From Neisseria bacilliformis (GTDB taxonomy: Bacteria; Pseudomonadota; Gammaproteobacteria; Burkholderiales; Neisseriaceae): a stretch of 64,000 nt of DNA. A program made the position numbers and the translations under genes. Within the stretch, counting starts at the first letter, position 1, and every line of letters begins with the position of its first letter. Positions 30,673 through 39,382 of this stretch are shown piece by piece. Under the pieces are notes generated by a model, which worked only from the letters and a program-made list of their open reading frames with translations, searched no databases and was not told the DNA's origin. The stretch spans positions 1,674,001-1,738,000 of the forward strand of contig NZ_CP059571.1 in the NCBI RefSeq assembly GCF_014055025.1. The letters run 5' to 3'.

Positions 30673-30868
30673 AACGGTATCCGTGCCCGCAATGCCGTCC
30701 GCCCCCTTTGGGCTGCTGGCCGAACACGGGCACCCCGCGCGCCCGGCCGGCGGCTCGCCCGAACAGCTGTTAAACCACGCCGTGCAATACGGTGCCTACT
30801 GCCAAAAGCTCGCAGCCCAAGTAGCGGGCTGGCAGGCGTGGTACCGGCGGGGGGTGAAAACCGAATGA
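30572..30868 (+). CDS. Rz1-like outer-membrane spanin lipoprotein
   Basis: The 98-residue protein has a lipoprotein signal with lipobox LTAC (lipidated Cys near 21) and a proline-rich mature part (VPAMPSAPFG). It starts inside the Rz-like gene in a different frame, overlapping by 101 nt. This is the typical o-spanin. Its stop overlaps the next ATG as ATGA. Confidence 0.85.
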   Translation: MQYVKTMQTAAALAALALTACASTAKPSATAPIKTVSVPAMPSAPFGLLAEHGHPARPAGGSPEQLLNHAVQYGAYCQKLAAQVAGWQAWYRRGVKTE

Positions 30869-31074
30869 GCGACATCATCGACCGCGCATCCGAGCGCGAA
30901 GCAGAGCTGCTGGCCGAGGCGCTGGCCAGATACCAAAGGCCGTCTGAAAACCGAGGCAGCCTGAAAAACTGCGCCGACTGCGGCGAGCCGATACCCGAAG
31001 CGCGGCGCAAAGCCGTTTCAGGCTGCACGCGCTGCATTGTCTGTCAGGAATATTTCGAGCACGGATGGCCGTAA
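30865..31074 (+). CDS. TraR/DksA-type zinc-finger protein
   Basis: The 69-residue protein has a short coiled-coil start (MSDIIDRASEREAELLAEAL). The C4 zinc finger has ligands in CADCGEPIPEARR and CTRCIVCQEYFE. Mobile-element TraR proteins bind the RNA polymerase secondary channel and alter promoter choice without ppGpp. Here it lies in the lysis operon, coupled to Rz1 by ATGA. Uptake sequences of both dialects are embedded at 30938-30965. Confidence 0.85.
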   Translation: MSDIIDRASEREAELLAEALARYQRPSENRGSLKNCADCGEPIPEARRKAVSGCTRCIVCQEYFEHGWP

Positions 31075-31076
31075 AC

Positions 31077-31400
31077 ATGGACAACAAAACCTTTATCAGC
31101 ATTGAGTTTTGGCAGCTCGTCAGCTTTCTGCTCTCCTTTCTCGGCATCTGTTTCGCCTTCGGCAAAATGCTGCTCGGCCAGTTCCAAGCCCAGCAGGAAG
31201 AGCGGCACAAGCAGCAGGCGCGGCTGCACGAAAAGGTAGAGCAGCTGGAAAACCAGTTTGCCGAACAAAAAGCGCTGCTGCCGGAAAAATACGTGCTGCG
31301 CGACGACTACATCCGTAATCAGGCGATTCTCGAAGCCAAGATGGACAGCATCCAAAAAACCCTTACCGACCTCTACAAAATGGAAAGCCAGAAAAAATGA
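31077..31400 (+). CDS. Mu gp25-like membrane protein (DUF2730 type)
   Basis: The 107-residue protein has one N-terminal membrane helix (FWQLVSFLLSFLGICFAFG) and then a coiled coil rich in Gln/Glu (residues 35-70). Proteins of this layout precede the terminase genes in Mu-like phages. The ATG at 31077 is preferred, though an ATG four codons upstream overlaps the DksA-like gene. Function is unknown. Confidence 0.75.
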   Translation: MDNKTFISIEFWQLVSFLLSFLGICFAFGKMLLGQFQAQQEERHKQQARLHEKVEQLENQFAEQKALLPEKYVLRDDYIRNQAILEAKMDSIQKTLTDLYKMESQKK

Positions 31401-31702
31401 ACGAAAAAGCCCGCCGCGAAGGCATGCGCTGGCATTTGGTCAACACCCTGCACAAAGCCCGTCCCTACACCACCAGCGAAGTGTTTTTGCTCGACGTGAT
31501 GCGCGGCATCTATCCCGACGCCACCGCACTCGAATTGCGCCAGCAGCTCGACTATCTGGCCGACCGCAAAATGGTGGAACTGAACAAACAGCCCTCCGGC
31601 ATGTGGTTTGCCGATCTGACCAGCCTGGGCGTGGACATTGCCGAATACACGGTGGACTGCCGTGCCGGCATCGCCCGTCCGGAAAAATACTGGGAGGGAT
31701 GA
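31397..31702 (+). CDS. Mu gp26-like protein
   Basis: The 101-residue protein has a winged-helix-like pattern: RRWHLVNTLHKARPYTTSEVFLLDVMRG in outline, then ELRQQLDYLADRKMVELN and a strand GMWFADLTSLGVDIAEYTV. It overlaps the previous gene by 4 nt and precedes the small terminase gene by 1 nt. This matches the position of Mu gp26. It may bind DNA in packaging or regulation. Confidence 0.78.
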   Translation: MNEKARREGMRWHLVNTLHKARPYTTSEVFLLDVMRGIYPDATALELRQQLDYLADRKMVELNKQPSGMWFADLTSLGVDIAEYTVDCRAGIARPEKYWEG

Positions 31703-31703
31703 G

Positions 31704-32249
31704 ATGGCCAAACGCAGCGCAATCGACACCCTGCCCGAAGACATCCGCCGCGCGCTCGAGCGCAGGCTGTCGGAAAACGGCTTTGCCAATTACACCGAGC
31801 TGACCGATTGGCTGAACGCGCAGGGCTACGAAGTGAGCCGTTCCGCCGTCCACCGCTACGGCCAGAAGGTCGAGCGGCGTTTTGCGTCCATCAAAGCCAG
31901 CACCGAAGCCGCGCGCCTGATTGCCGAAGGCGCGGCCGACGAAGGAGACGCCCGCAGCGAAGCCCTGATGGCGATGGTGCAGACCGAGCTGTTCGATTCT
32001 TTGGTGCAGATCGGCGAAATCAACGACGACGAGCTGTCGCCGGTTGCCCGTTTCGATTTGATGAGCGAAGGCGCAAAGCGTATCGCCGGACTGGTATCGG
32101 CCAGCACCCGCCTGAAAGAATATCAGGCGAAAGTAAAAGCCAAAGTGGCCGCAGTGGCCGAAGACGCGGCCAAGCAGGCGAAAAAAGGCGGCCTCTCCGA
32201 TGAAGCCGCCGAAGCCATCCGCAAACAGATTTTGGGAATTGCATCATGA
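31704..32249 (+). CDS. Small terminase-type protein (Mu gp27, DUF3486)
   Basis: The 181-residue protein begins MAKRSAIDTLPEDIRRALERRL and has the HTH block YTELTDWLNAQGYEVSRSAVHRYGQKV of the gp27 family. It acts with gp28 in DNA packaging. I used the ATG at 31704, preceded by GGGAGGGATGAG, because the upstream extension is in another gene. It overlaps the large terminase start by 4 nt. Confidence 0.9.
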   Translation: MAKRSAIDTLPEDIRRALERRLSENGFANYTELTDWLNAQGYEVSRSAVHRYGQKVERRFASIKASTEAARLIAEGAADEGDARSEALMAMVQTELFDSLVQIGEINDDELSPVARFDLMSEGAKRIAGLVSASTRLKEYQAKVKAKVAAVAEDAAKQAKKGGLSDEAAEAIRKQILGIAS

Positions 32250-33760
32250 TGCCGTCTGAAAGCAGGCAGCCTGAAAAAACCGAAGACCGCACGCCTGCGG
32301 CCTTGTTGCCCTACCAGCAGCGCTGGTGCGCCGACACATCGCCGGTGAAACTGTGCGAAAAGTCGCGCCGTATCGGCCTAAGCTGGGGCGAAGCCGCCGA
32401 TACCGCCTTACTGGCCGCGTCCGAAAAAGGCATGGATGCCTGGTATATCGGCTACAACAAAGACATGGCGCTCGAATTTATCCGCGACTGCGCCAACTGG
32501 GCGAAGTTTTACAATCTTGCCGCCGGCGAAATCGAAGAAACCGAGGAAGTGTTTGTCGAAGGTGACGACAAAAAATCCGTATTGGCCTTTGTTATCCGCT
32601 TCGCTTCCGGCTGGCGCGTTACCGCCTTGTCCAGCCGCCCCTCAAACCTTCGCGGTAAGCAGGGGCGCGTCATCATTGACGAGGCGGCGTTCCACGAGCA
32701 GCTCGGCGAGCTGCTCAAAGCGGCAATGGCCTTGCTGATGTGGGGCGGTCAGGTACACATCATCTCTACGCATGACGGTGTGGACAATCCGTTCAACGAG
32801 CTGATTACCGACATCCGTGCGGGCAAGAAACCCTATTCCATCCACCGCATTACCTTTGACGAAGCCGTTTCAGACGGCCTTTACCGCCGCATCTGCCTGC
32901 GTTTGGGGCGCGAATGGACGAGTGAGGGCGAAGCGGCATGGTGCAAAGAAATCCGCGATTTCTACTGCGAAGACGCCAGCGAAGAGCTCGACTGCATCCC
33001 CAAAAACGGCGGCGGCAAATGGCTCAACCGCGCCTTAATCGAAAGCCGCATGAGCCCCTATACGCCCGTAATCCGCTACGACCAAACCGACGCTTTCGGC
33101 CTGCTGCCCGAGCCGCGCCGCGCCGCCGAAGTTTCCGACTGGATTGCCGACACCTTGCAGCCGCTGCTCGACGGCTTGGATGCCGAGCGCGTGAGCTTTG
33201 TCGGCGAAGACTTCGCCCGATCGGGCGACCGCACCGTCATCGTGCCGCTGTTGCAGCAGCGCGATTTGGCCTTAAAGCCGCCGTTTGTGTTGGAGCTGGG
33301 CAATATGCCCTTTGCCCAGCAGGAGCAGATTATCAAACACCTGCTGCACGGCCTGCCCAATCTGCGCGGCGCGGCACTGGATGCGCGCGGCAACGGCCAA
33401 TCGCTGGCCGAAGCCGTGCGCGACGAATTTGGCGCGGAGATTGTCGAAGCCGTGATGTTGTCGGAAAACTGGTACCGCACCCACACCGCGCCATTCAAAG
33501 CCGCGCTGGAAGACGGCACGCTCACCGGCCTGCCGCGCGACGAAGACATCCTGAACGATTTACGCGCCTTCGAACTGGTGCGCGGCGTGCCGCGCATTCC
33601 CGACATGCGCAGCAAAGGCCAAGACGGCCGCAAACGCCACGGCGATGCCGCCATTGCCTTTGTGTTGGCGCATTACGCCAGCCGAGAACTCAAGGTCGGC
33701 CCTGTGCGCGTATCCGGCCGCAATATCCGAAGGCGCAGCCGCTTTACCGGCGGCTATTAA
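32246..33760 (+). CDS. Large terminase (Mu gp28)
   Basis: The 504-residue protein has an N-terminal ATPase with the Arg-rich KSRRIGLSWGEA motif near 38-50 and Walker B RVIIDEAAF near 140. A C-terminal RNase H-like nuclease follows (VGEDFARSGD, AALDARGNG, DAAIAFVLAH). Mu-type terminases cut host DNA beyond the phage end after headful packaging. It lies in the normal gp27-gp28-gp29 order but on the plus strand, opposite to the capsid genes. Confidence 0.93.
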   Translation: MMPSESRQPEKTEDRTPAALLPYQQRWCADTSPVKLCEKSRRIGLSWGEAADTALLAASEKGMDAWYIGYNKDMALEFIRDCANWAKFYNLAAGEIEETEEVFVEGDDKKSVLAFVIRFASGWRVTALSSRPSNLRGKQGRVIIDEAAFHEQLGELLKAAMALLMWGGQVHIISTHDGVDNPFNELITDIRAGKKPYSIHRITFDEAVSDGLYRRICLRLGREWTSEGEAAWCKEIRDFYCEDASEELDCIPKNGGGKWLNRALIESRMSPYTPVIRYDQTDAFGLLPEPRRAAEVSDWIADTLQPLLDGLDAERVSFVGEDFARSGDRTVIVPLLQQRDLALKPPFVLELGNMPFAQQEQIIKHLLHGLPNLRGAALDARGNGQSLAEAVRDEFGAEIVEAVMLSENWYRTHTAPFKAALEDGTLTGLPRDEDILNDLRAFELVRGVPRIPDMRSKGQDGRKRHGDAAIAFVLAHYASRELKVGPVRVSGRNIRRRSRFTGGY

Positions 33761-33793
33761 ACCCAACCCAAGGCCGTCTGAAAGAATCCCGCC

Positions 33794-35296
33794 ATGCCCA
33801 AACCGCATTTCAAACTCAAAACCACCGCCGGCAGCGTTACCCTGCAGCCTGAAAACCTGACCGCCCATCTGGCCGTTGCCCGCCGCTTTATGGGGGCGGC
33901 CGGTTTCGGCGGCTGGCTAGCCAACCCCGACCCCGTACTCAAAAAGCTCGGCAGAAACATTGCCGTCTACCGCGAGCTGCTGGCCGACCCCGTGGTCGCA
34001 GGCCATGTGCGCCGCCGCAAAGCCGCCGTGGCCGGCATGGACTGGCGGCTCGATGATGACGGCGTGCCGCCCAAAGTGGCCGACACCGTATCCGCGCTGC
34101 TCGATGGTTTGGACTTGTACAAACTCATCGGCCAGATACTCGATGCCGCGCTGTTCGGTTATCAACCTTTGGAAGTGGTGTGGCAGCAGGGCAGCGTATG
34201 GCTGCCGCGCGAGATTACCGCCAAGCCGCAGGAGTGGTTTCATTTTGACGACGAAGGACGGCTGTATATTTCAGACAGCTTTTCAGGCAGCCTGAAAAAC
34301 GAACCCGTACCCGATTTCAAATTTCTCTGCCCCACCCACAACGCCACCTACCAAAATCCCTACGGCACGGGCGACTTGGCCAGCGTGTACTGGCCGACTG
34401 TCTTCAAGCGCGGCGGCCTGAAATTCTGGGCGGAGTTTGCCGAGAAGTTCGGTGCGCCGTGGATTATCGGCAAAGAGCCGCGCAGCAACACCCCCGCCGA
34501 CACCGAAAAGCTGCTCGATGCCTTGGAGCAGATGATCGGCAACGCCGTGGCTTCGATTCCCAACGATTCCAGCGTCGAAATCAAAGAAGCCGCAGGCAAG
34601 CAGGGCAGCGCGGATGTGTACGAGCGCTTTATCCGCTACTGCCGTTCGGAAATCGCCATCGCCCTGCTCGGACAGGACATGTCCACCGAAAAAGACACCA
34701 ACCACGCCAGCGCCGCCGCAGGCTTGGAAGTAACGCGCGACATCCGCGACAACGACTGCCGCATCGTCGAAGGCTGCCTGAACGAGCTGATCGACTGGGT
34801 GTGCGCCTTTAATTTTGGCGATGCTCCCCGCCCGCGTTTTGTGCTGTACGAAACCGCCGAAGGCGGCAAAGAGCAGGCCGAGCGCGACCAAATCCTTTCA
34901 GGTTGCGGCGTGAAATTCAGCGCATCCTATTGGAAGCGCGTGTACAACCTGAGCGACGAAGACATCGCCGGAATTGCTGTTGAAGACGGCCACAACCCGC
35001 AGGGCAGCCTGAAAACCGCTGCCGACTTTGCCGAATCCGAGCTGCCGCCCGATGCAGGCATGGTGATCGACAGTCTCACCCCCGGTGCAGGCAGTCTGAA
35101 TGCACAGGGGCGCGAGCTGACTGCCGCACTTGTGAACAACCTGCAGCAGGGCATGCCGCCGGAACAGCTGCTGGACAGTTTGACCGCTGCTTATCCCAAC
35201 TTGGATGACACAGCCCTGCAAAACGAGCTGGCACGGCTAATCTTTCTGTCCGAACTGGTCGGCCGCATTGAAGCGCGGCAGGAGCTGGCCGCATGA
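33794..35296 (+). CDS. Portal protein (Mu gp29, DUF935)
   Basis: The 500-residue protein shows the DUF935 portal pattern: DPVVAGHVRRRKAAVAGMDWRL, LDAALFGYQPLEVVWQ, WAEFAEKFGAPWIIGK and ALLGQDMSTEKDTNHASAAAGLEVTRDI. It forms the dodecameric channel in the head. An AG uptake sequence fills the 33-nt gap before it, and king-type sequences are embedded at 34284 and 35002. The stop overlaps the F gene start by 4 nt. Confidence 0.93.
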   Translation: MPKPHFKLKTTAGSVTLQPENLTAHLAVARRFMGAAGFGGWLANPDPVLKKLGRNIAVYRELLADPVVAGHVRRRKAAVAGMDWRLDDDGVPPKVADTVSALLDGLDLYKLIGQILDAALFGYQPLEVVWQQGSVWLPREITAKPQEWFHFDDEGRLYISDSFSGSLKNEPVPDFKFLCPTHNATYQNPYGTGDLASVYWPTVFKRGGLKFWAEFAEKFGAPWIIGKEPRSNTPADTEKLLDALEQMIGNAVASIPNDSSVEIKEAAGKQGSADVYERFIRYCRSEIAIALLGQDMSTEKDTNHASAAAGLEVTRDIRDNDCRIVEGCLNELIDWVCAFNFGDAPRPRFVLYETAEGGKEQAERDQILSGCGVKFSASYWKRVYNLSDEDIAGIAVEDGHNPQGSLKTAADFAESELPPDAGMVIDSLTPGAGSLNAQGRELTAALVNNLQQGMPPEQLLDSLTAAYPNLDDTALQNELARLIFLSELVGRIEARQELAA

Positions 35297-36198
35297 ACGC
35301 CGCCGACATTCAAGCCGTATTCGGCATGCAGCCTGAAAACGCTGTTACCTACCTGAAACAGAAAGGCGTCGCCGTGTCGTGGGACTGGCAGGACATGCTG
35401 GACGACGCCCATGCCGCCGCCTTTACCGTTGCCAAAACCACCGGCATGGATGTGGCCAACGACATCTATGCCGCCGTCGTCAAAGCCGCCGAAAGCGGGC
35501 AGAGCTTTGAGCAGTTCCGCCGGGAGCTGACGCCCGTATTGCAGGCCAAAGGCTGGTGGGGCAGGCAGGACGCGCCCAATCCCGACACCGGCGACATCCA
35601 GTCTGTACAACTGGGCGGCCCGCACCGCCTGAAAACCATCTATCTGACCAATATGCAGTCGGCCTATATGGCCGGACGCTACGTCGAAATGCAGGACGCT
35701 ACCGCCACCCATCCTTATTGGGAATATGTGGCGGTAAACGACGGGCGCACCCGCGAAAGCCACCGCCTGATGCACGGGCGCGTCTATGAAGCCGACGATC
35801 CGGTGTGGGACACCCTGTATCCGCCGCTCGACTACCGCTGCCGCTGCCGCGTCCGTCCGCTGTCGCGCCGCCGTGGCGAAGGGCGGGTGCTGCCGTCACC
35901 CGCGCTCGAAACCCAAACCGTCGACATCGGCGAAAACCGCTACACCGGCGAAGAGCGCTACGCCCAGCGCACCGGCATCCGCATCAACGGAAAATTCGTC
36001 GCCCCCAACGCCGGATTCAACAGCAACCCGGGCAAAAGCCTGCTCGAACGCACCGCACGGCTTGCCGTGGACAAAGCACAGGCCGTCCATCCCGAAATTG
36101 CGCGGGTTGCACTGAAAGAGATGATGGAAAACGACAGATTCAGCCGGTCACTCGACGCAGCGGCACTGGCTTGGGTGAAGAAACTGCTGGAAGGATAG
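35293..36198 (+). CDS. Head morphogenesis protein F (Mu gp30)
   Basis: The 301-residue protein is of the SPP1 gp7/Mu F type, with the minor-head motif YWEYVAVNDGRTRESHRLMHGRVYEADDPVWDTLYPPLDYRCRC in outline. The Cys-containing DYRCRCRVR end is conserved. It is a minor capsid protein needed for head assembly. It lies between the portal and G. Confidence 0.92.
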   Translation: MNAADIQAVFGMQPENAVTYLKQKGVAVSWDWQDMLDDAHAAAFTVAKTTGMDVANDIYAAVVKAAESGQSFEQFRRELTPVLQAKGWWGRQDAPNPDTGDIQSVQLGGPHRLKTIYLTNMQSAYMAGRYVEMQDATATHPYWEYVAVNDGRTRESHRLMHGRVYEADDPVWDTLYPPLDYRCRCRVRPLSRRRGEGRVLPSPALETQTVDIGENRYTGEERYAQRTGIRINGKFVAPNAGFNSNPGKSLLERTARLAVDKAQAVHPEIARVALKEMMENDRFSRSLDAAALAWVKKLLEG

Positions 36199-36201
36199 AA
36201 G

Positions 36202-36645
36202 ATGCTGAATATCGACTTGGATATCTCACAGGTAGAAGCCGGGCTGGGACGGCTGCTGGCCAACACCCGCGACACCCGCCCGATGATGCGCGGCATCGCA
36301 ACGGAACTGCTCAGCCTGACCGAGGACAATTTCGAGAACGAAAGCTGGGGCGGGGAAAAATGGCCGCAAAGCCGCCGCGCGGCTGAAACCGGCGGCAAAA
36401 CCCTGCAAAAAAGCGGCCAGCTGGTGGCAAGTATCACCGGCAAAGCAGGCAACAGCTACGCCCGCATCGGCAGCAACAAAGTATATGCCGCCATCCACCA
36501 TTTGGGCGGCAAAGCCGGGCGCAACAAAAAAGTACGCATCCCCGCCCGTCCCTACTTACCGATGAACAGTGACGGCAAACTCCAACACCGAGCCGAAGAG
36601 AACATCCTGCAAGTTGCCCTAGACGCTCTGACGCACGGGCTGTAA
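36202..36645 (+). CDS. Virion morphogenesis protein G (Mu gp31)
   Basis: The 147-residue protein matches the phage virion morphogenesis/G tail-completion family: MRGIATELLSLTEDNFENESWGGEKW, then GKTLQKSGQLVASI, YARIGSNKVYAAIHHLGGKAG and RPYLPMNSDGKL. It is the last gene of the rightward arm. In Mu the next gene would be I, but here the prophage ends about 110 bp further on. A terminator follows the stop. Confidence 0.92.
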   Translation: MLNIDLDISQVEAGLGRLLANTRDTRPMMRGIATELLSLTEDNFENESWGGEKWPQSRRAAETGGKTLQKSGQLVASITGKAGNSYARIGSNKVYAAIHHLGGKAGRNKKVRIPARPYLPMNSDGKLQHRAEENILQVALDALTHGL

Positions 36646-36653
36646 AAACACAA

Positions 36654-36676
36654 AAACGGGCAAAGACTGCCCGTTT
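36654..36676 (+). terminator. Terminator at the end of the rightward late arm
   Basis: AAACGGGCA and TGCCCGTTT pair across AAGAC, and GATTTTG follows. It lies just behind gene G and before the phage end. Confidence 0.8.
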
Positions 36677-36682
36677 GATTTT

Positions 36683-36784
36683 GTTTCATTGTGTGCAACG
36701 CCGTTTCATTCCGCCCGTCCCGCCAAATCCTGCTTCATCCCGATTTATCCCATTTATTGCAGAATGGGGTGGGGATTTATCTCA
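36683..36784. other. Prophage right end with repeated end-binding-like motifs
   Basis: Short related motifs recur toward the end: GTTTCATT at 36683 and 36703, GCTTCATC at 36732, GATTTATC at 36742, CATTTATT at 36752 and GATTTATC at 36773. Mu ends carry MuA sites containing GTTTCA and finish with TG...CA. Two CA steps fit the end, 36760-36761 and 36783-36784. The second is preferred because the motif series extends to it and the receptor frame resumes just beyond. Confidence 0.6.
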
Positions 36785-37390
36785 GGGGGTTTCAACACCA
36801 TCAAAGACATGATCGACCGCACCGTGGAATTTAACTTCCGCAACATCGAAAGCCAGAAAACCGCCGGCCTCGAATTGCAGAGCCGCTACGACAACGGTCG
36901 CTTTTTCGCCGACTTTTCCGCCACATACAACCTGAAAAACGGAGTGTGCGACGAAAGCAGCGCGATCTTCCTCGACCCGATGGGGAGCATCCCCAACTGC
37001 CTCAAAGACGGCCCGCCCGCCAGCTACCTGCACAACATGACCCCGCCCAAATACTCGCTCAACCTCACACCGGGCGCGCGTTTCCTCAACCGCAGGCTCG
37101 AAGTCGGCAGCCGCATCCTCCACCATGCCGGCCTGCGCAACCACGACCGCGAAAACTACGGCGACCTGGTGGACAAAGTGCGCCGCTCGGGCAACAACTT
37201 CAACGTCCCCATCTACTGGGGCAAAGTAACCACCCTCGACGCATGGATCAGCTACAAATTCCGCCACAACCTCAACGCCGAGCTGGTCATCACCAACCTC
37301 ACCGACCAATACTACCTCGACCCGCTGACCCGCACCCACAACCCCGCCCCGGGGCGCACCTTCCGGCTGGGCATCAGCAAAAAGTTCTAA
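36785..37390 (+). pseudogene. 3' remnant of a TonB-dependent receptor cut by the prophage
   Basis: About 200 residues remain, starting near FNTIKDMIDRTVEFNFRN. They carry typical outer-membrane barrel strands (KTAGLELQSRYDNGRFFADFSATYNL, DAWISYKFRHNLNAELVITNLTDQYYLDPLTRTHN). They end in GRTFRLGISKKF, with the terminal Phe needed for barrel assembly. The plug and most of the barrel are missing. The 5' part should lie beyond the left end of the prophage, outside the window. The barrel resembles receptors for haem or iron-loaded host proteins, but the ligand cannot be told from this piece. Confidence 0.85.
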
Positions 37391-37428
37391 CGCGGTGCTG
37401 ACCGGAATTTGAAAGCCCCGGCAAAGCA

Positions 37429-37484
37429 GAGGCCGTCTGAAAAACAGTTTCAACTTCGTTGAAACCGCGCCTTCAGACGGCCTC
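37429..37484. terminator. Inverted AG-DUS pair behind the receptor gene
   Basis: GAGGCCGTCTGAAAA and its inverse enclose a second small stem GTTTCAAC/GTTGAAAC. It is a typical neisserial terminator built from uptake sequences. Confidence 0.8.
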
Positions 37485-37499
37485 TATATATTAAGAGTT

Positions 37500-38040
37500 T
37501 GATGTATGGTGTGTGGCTCAAGCCACGCACGCGGTTCAGCCTTCCATGCCGCACAATCAATCCGTCCGTTCCACAAACAACCAAAACCGCTCATGCCGAA
37601 CCCAAGGTAGGGGGTGTCGCCCCGAGGCGACGCACGCGTTCTCTGCCGCACAAAGGCCGTCTGAAAATACAAATTGCGGATTTTCAGTGGAGTAGGTCGG
37701 GCATTCATGCCCGACAAACACCAAACACCGGCAGATTTGAAAGATGTCGGGCATAAATGCCCGACCTACTGAACGTATCACGCCGTGCCGAACCTGTTGC
37801 AGGGCAGCGGGTAGGTTGGGTTGCAAACCCAACATCGGCGGATTGCACGGATGTTGGGTCTCGCCCCGACCTACCTTACCGCTGCGAAGCCCAAACCGCG
37901 TGCGTGGCTGCGCCACACACCCTACCTCAGCGGCAGAGGTCGTCTGAAAACCCAACCCATGCCGAACCCGCCCGACAACTGACGTTCGTCAATGTTTGAA
38001 GAAACAAATATTTGTCCGCATTCATCAAGATTTCCGCCTG
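37500..38040. repeat. Composite block of palindromic intergenic repeats
   Basis: No gene is supported here. The block holds half-copies of the GTAGGGTGTG family (around 37505-37535, 37608-37650 and 37898-37926). It also has one complete GTAGGTCGGGCAT family element (37692-37769) and one GTAGGTTGGG family element (37811-37874). Several AG uptake sequences are present. One repeat family appears to have inserted into another. Confidence 0.75.
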
Positions 38041-38044
38041 CGCG

Positions 38045-39382
38045 CACTACTGTCCGGAATAAAAATCCCCACCCCAAAACAAAAAGGTTGCAGCCCAACG
38101 TTTTTACGGGTAAACCCCAGAGCGTCAACTCAAAAACATCAGGACTGCAACCATGTACAGCATAAGCCGACTCCAACAAATCATCAAGCCCATCATGCAC
38201 GGACGCTTCCGGCACCACATCCGCAAATATCAGGCAGACAAACACAATAAAGGCTTCGGCTGCCACAACCTACTGGTTTCCATGGTTTACGCCCACCTCA
38301 GCCACAGCAACAGCCTGCGCACCCTGGAACAATCCTTTAACGCCAACAGCAGCCACCACTACCACCTCAACGTCCGCAGCATCCGCCGCTCCACCCTGTC
38401 CGAAGCCCTCGCCAAACGCGACACCCGCCCCTTTGCCGATATGCTCGCCGAACTGATGCGCACATGCAGCCGCACCCTGCGCAAACCCACACAAGAAACC
38501 GCCGACTTACCCTACCTCATCGATTCCACCCCCATCGCCCTCAAAGGACGCGGCTTTGACCAATGGGTCAGTAACAACGGACGCATTGCTGGTTTAAAGA
38601 TTCATATACTGATGAACCATGCCAACGGCTGTCCCACCGCCCAAAGCATCACCGATGCCACCATCAACGACATCGACCAACGCCACATCGTGCAGCCTGA
38701 AAAAGGCGCGGCCTATGTTTTTGACAAAGGCTATTGCGATGACAACTGGTGGGCAGAACCGGATAACGCAGGAGCCTGTTTCGTTACCCGTCTTAAAGCC
38801 AATGCCGCCGTTCAAGTGGTAGAACGCATAACGTCATCTGAAAACCCAAACACCAATGCAACCATCTTGGCAGACGAATACATCCGCTTCAAACACAAGA
38901 AGAACAGCAACCGACTCAACCATTACCACAGCAAAACCCTACGCCGCATTACCGTCAAACGCGAAGACAAAGCCCCTTTGGTGCTAGTGAGCAATAACCT
39001 GACCGCCCCCGCCCAAGAGATTGCCGATACCTACAAACAACGCTGGCAGATTGAATTACTGTTCAAATGGCTCAAACAACATTTGCAGCTCAAACGCTTT
39101 TTCGGACGCAATGCCAATGCGGTGAAACTGCAACTGTTGTGCGCGATGATGGCGTATCTGCTGTTGAAGCTGTACCAACAAAGTACACGAACCTACGACA
39201 GCCTGCATTTGCTGTACGCACGGATTGCGGGTTGTTTGTTTGAACGACCGCAAACACTGTATGCCTGCTATGCGCAGCGAAGGCGGGAGAGGGAGGTGTG
39301 GATGGAGGCGCAGGAAAGGTTGATTTGATGTCAAGTGGGTAGGATGTTGATGTTTAAGGGGGACTTATTCCGGACAGTAGTG
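38045..39382 (+). mobile_element. IS4-family insertion sequence
   Basis: Terminal inverted repeats CACTACTGTCCGGAATAA (left) and TTATTCCGGACAGTAGTG (right) bound a single transposase gene. Outside them the flanks CCGCCTGCGCG and CGCGCAGGCGG are also inverted. They resemble the neisserial CCCGCCTGCGCGGG palindrome found again at 39778-39797. The element seems to have inserted into the centre of such a palindrome. Confidence 0.88.
38153..39328 (+). CDS. IS4-family transposase
   Basis: The 391-residue protein has a DDE core: first Asp in PYLIDSTPIAL, second in AYVFDKGYCD, and Glu in YKQRWQIELLFKWLK, the Y-R-E-K signature of IS4. The N-terminal domain (MYSISRLQQIIKPIMHGRF) is typical of the ISNme/IS1655-like neighbours. 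The gene is intact and fills the element, so it may be active. The start is at an ATG after AGGACTGCAACC. Confidence 0.92.
   Translation: MYSISRLQQIIKPIMHGRFRHHIRKYQADKHNKGFGCHNLLVSMVYAHLSHSNSLRTLEQSFNANSSHHYHLNVRSIRRSTLSEALAKRDTRPFADMLAELMRTCSRTLRKPTQETADLPYLIDSTPIALKGRGFDQWVSNNGRIAGLKIHILMNHANGCPTAQSITDATINDIDQRHIVQPEKGAAYVFDKGYCDDNWWAEPDNAGACFVTRLKANAAVQVVERITSSENPNTNATILADEYIRFKHKKNSNRLNHYHSKTLRRITVKREDKAPLVLVSNNLTAPAQEIADTYKQRWQIELLFKWLKQHLQLKRFFGRNANAVKLQLLCAMMAYLLLKLYQQSTRTYDSLHLLYARIAGCLFERPQTLYACYAQRRREREVWMEAQERLI

Larger units (their letters stand above)
1..36784. mobile_element. Mu-like transposable prophage (left end not located)
   Basis: Nearly every gene here has a counterpart in Mu-like phages: MuA, MuB, GemA, Mor, protease I, gp27/gp28 terminase, gp29 portal, F, G, sheath, tube, tape measure, baseplate, fibre and Com. 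The right end is placed at a terminal CA at 36760-36761 or 36783-36784, followed by the 3' part of a TonB receptor gene. The left end is either in the first 34 bases or outside the window. The gene order differs from Mu: the lysis-to-G block lies to the right of the repressor on the plus strand, and the protease-to-tail block lies to the left on the minus strand. All structural modules appear present, so the prophage may be functional except for a frameshift in the MuB gene. Confidence 0.93.
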
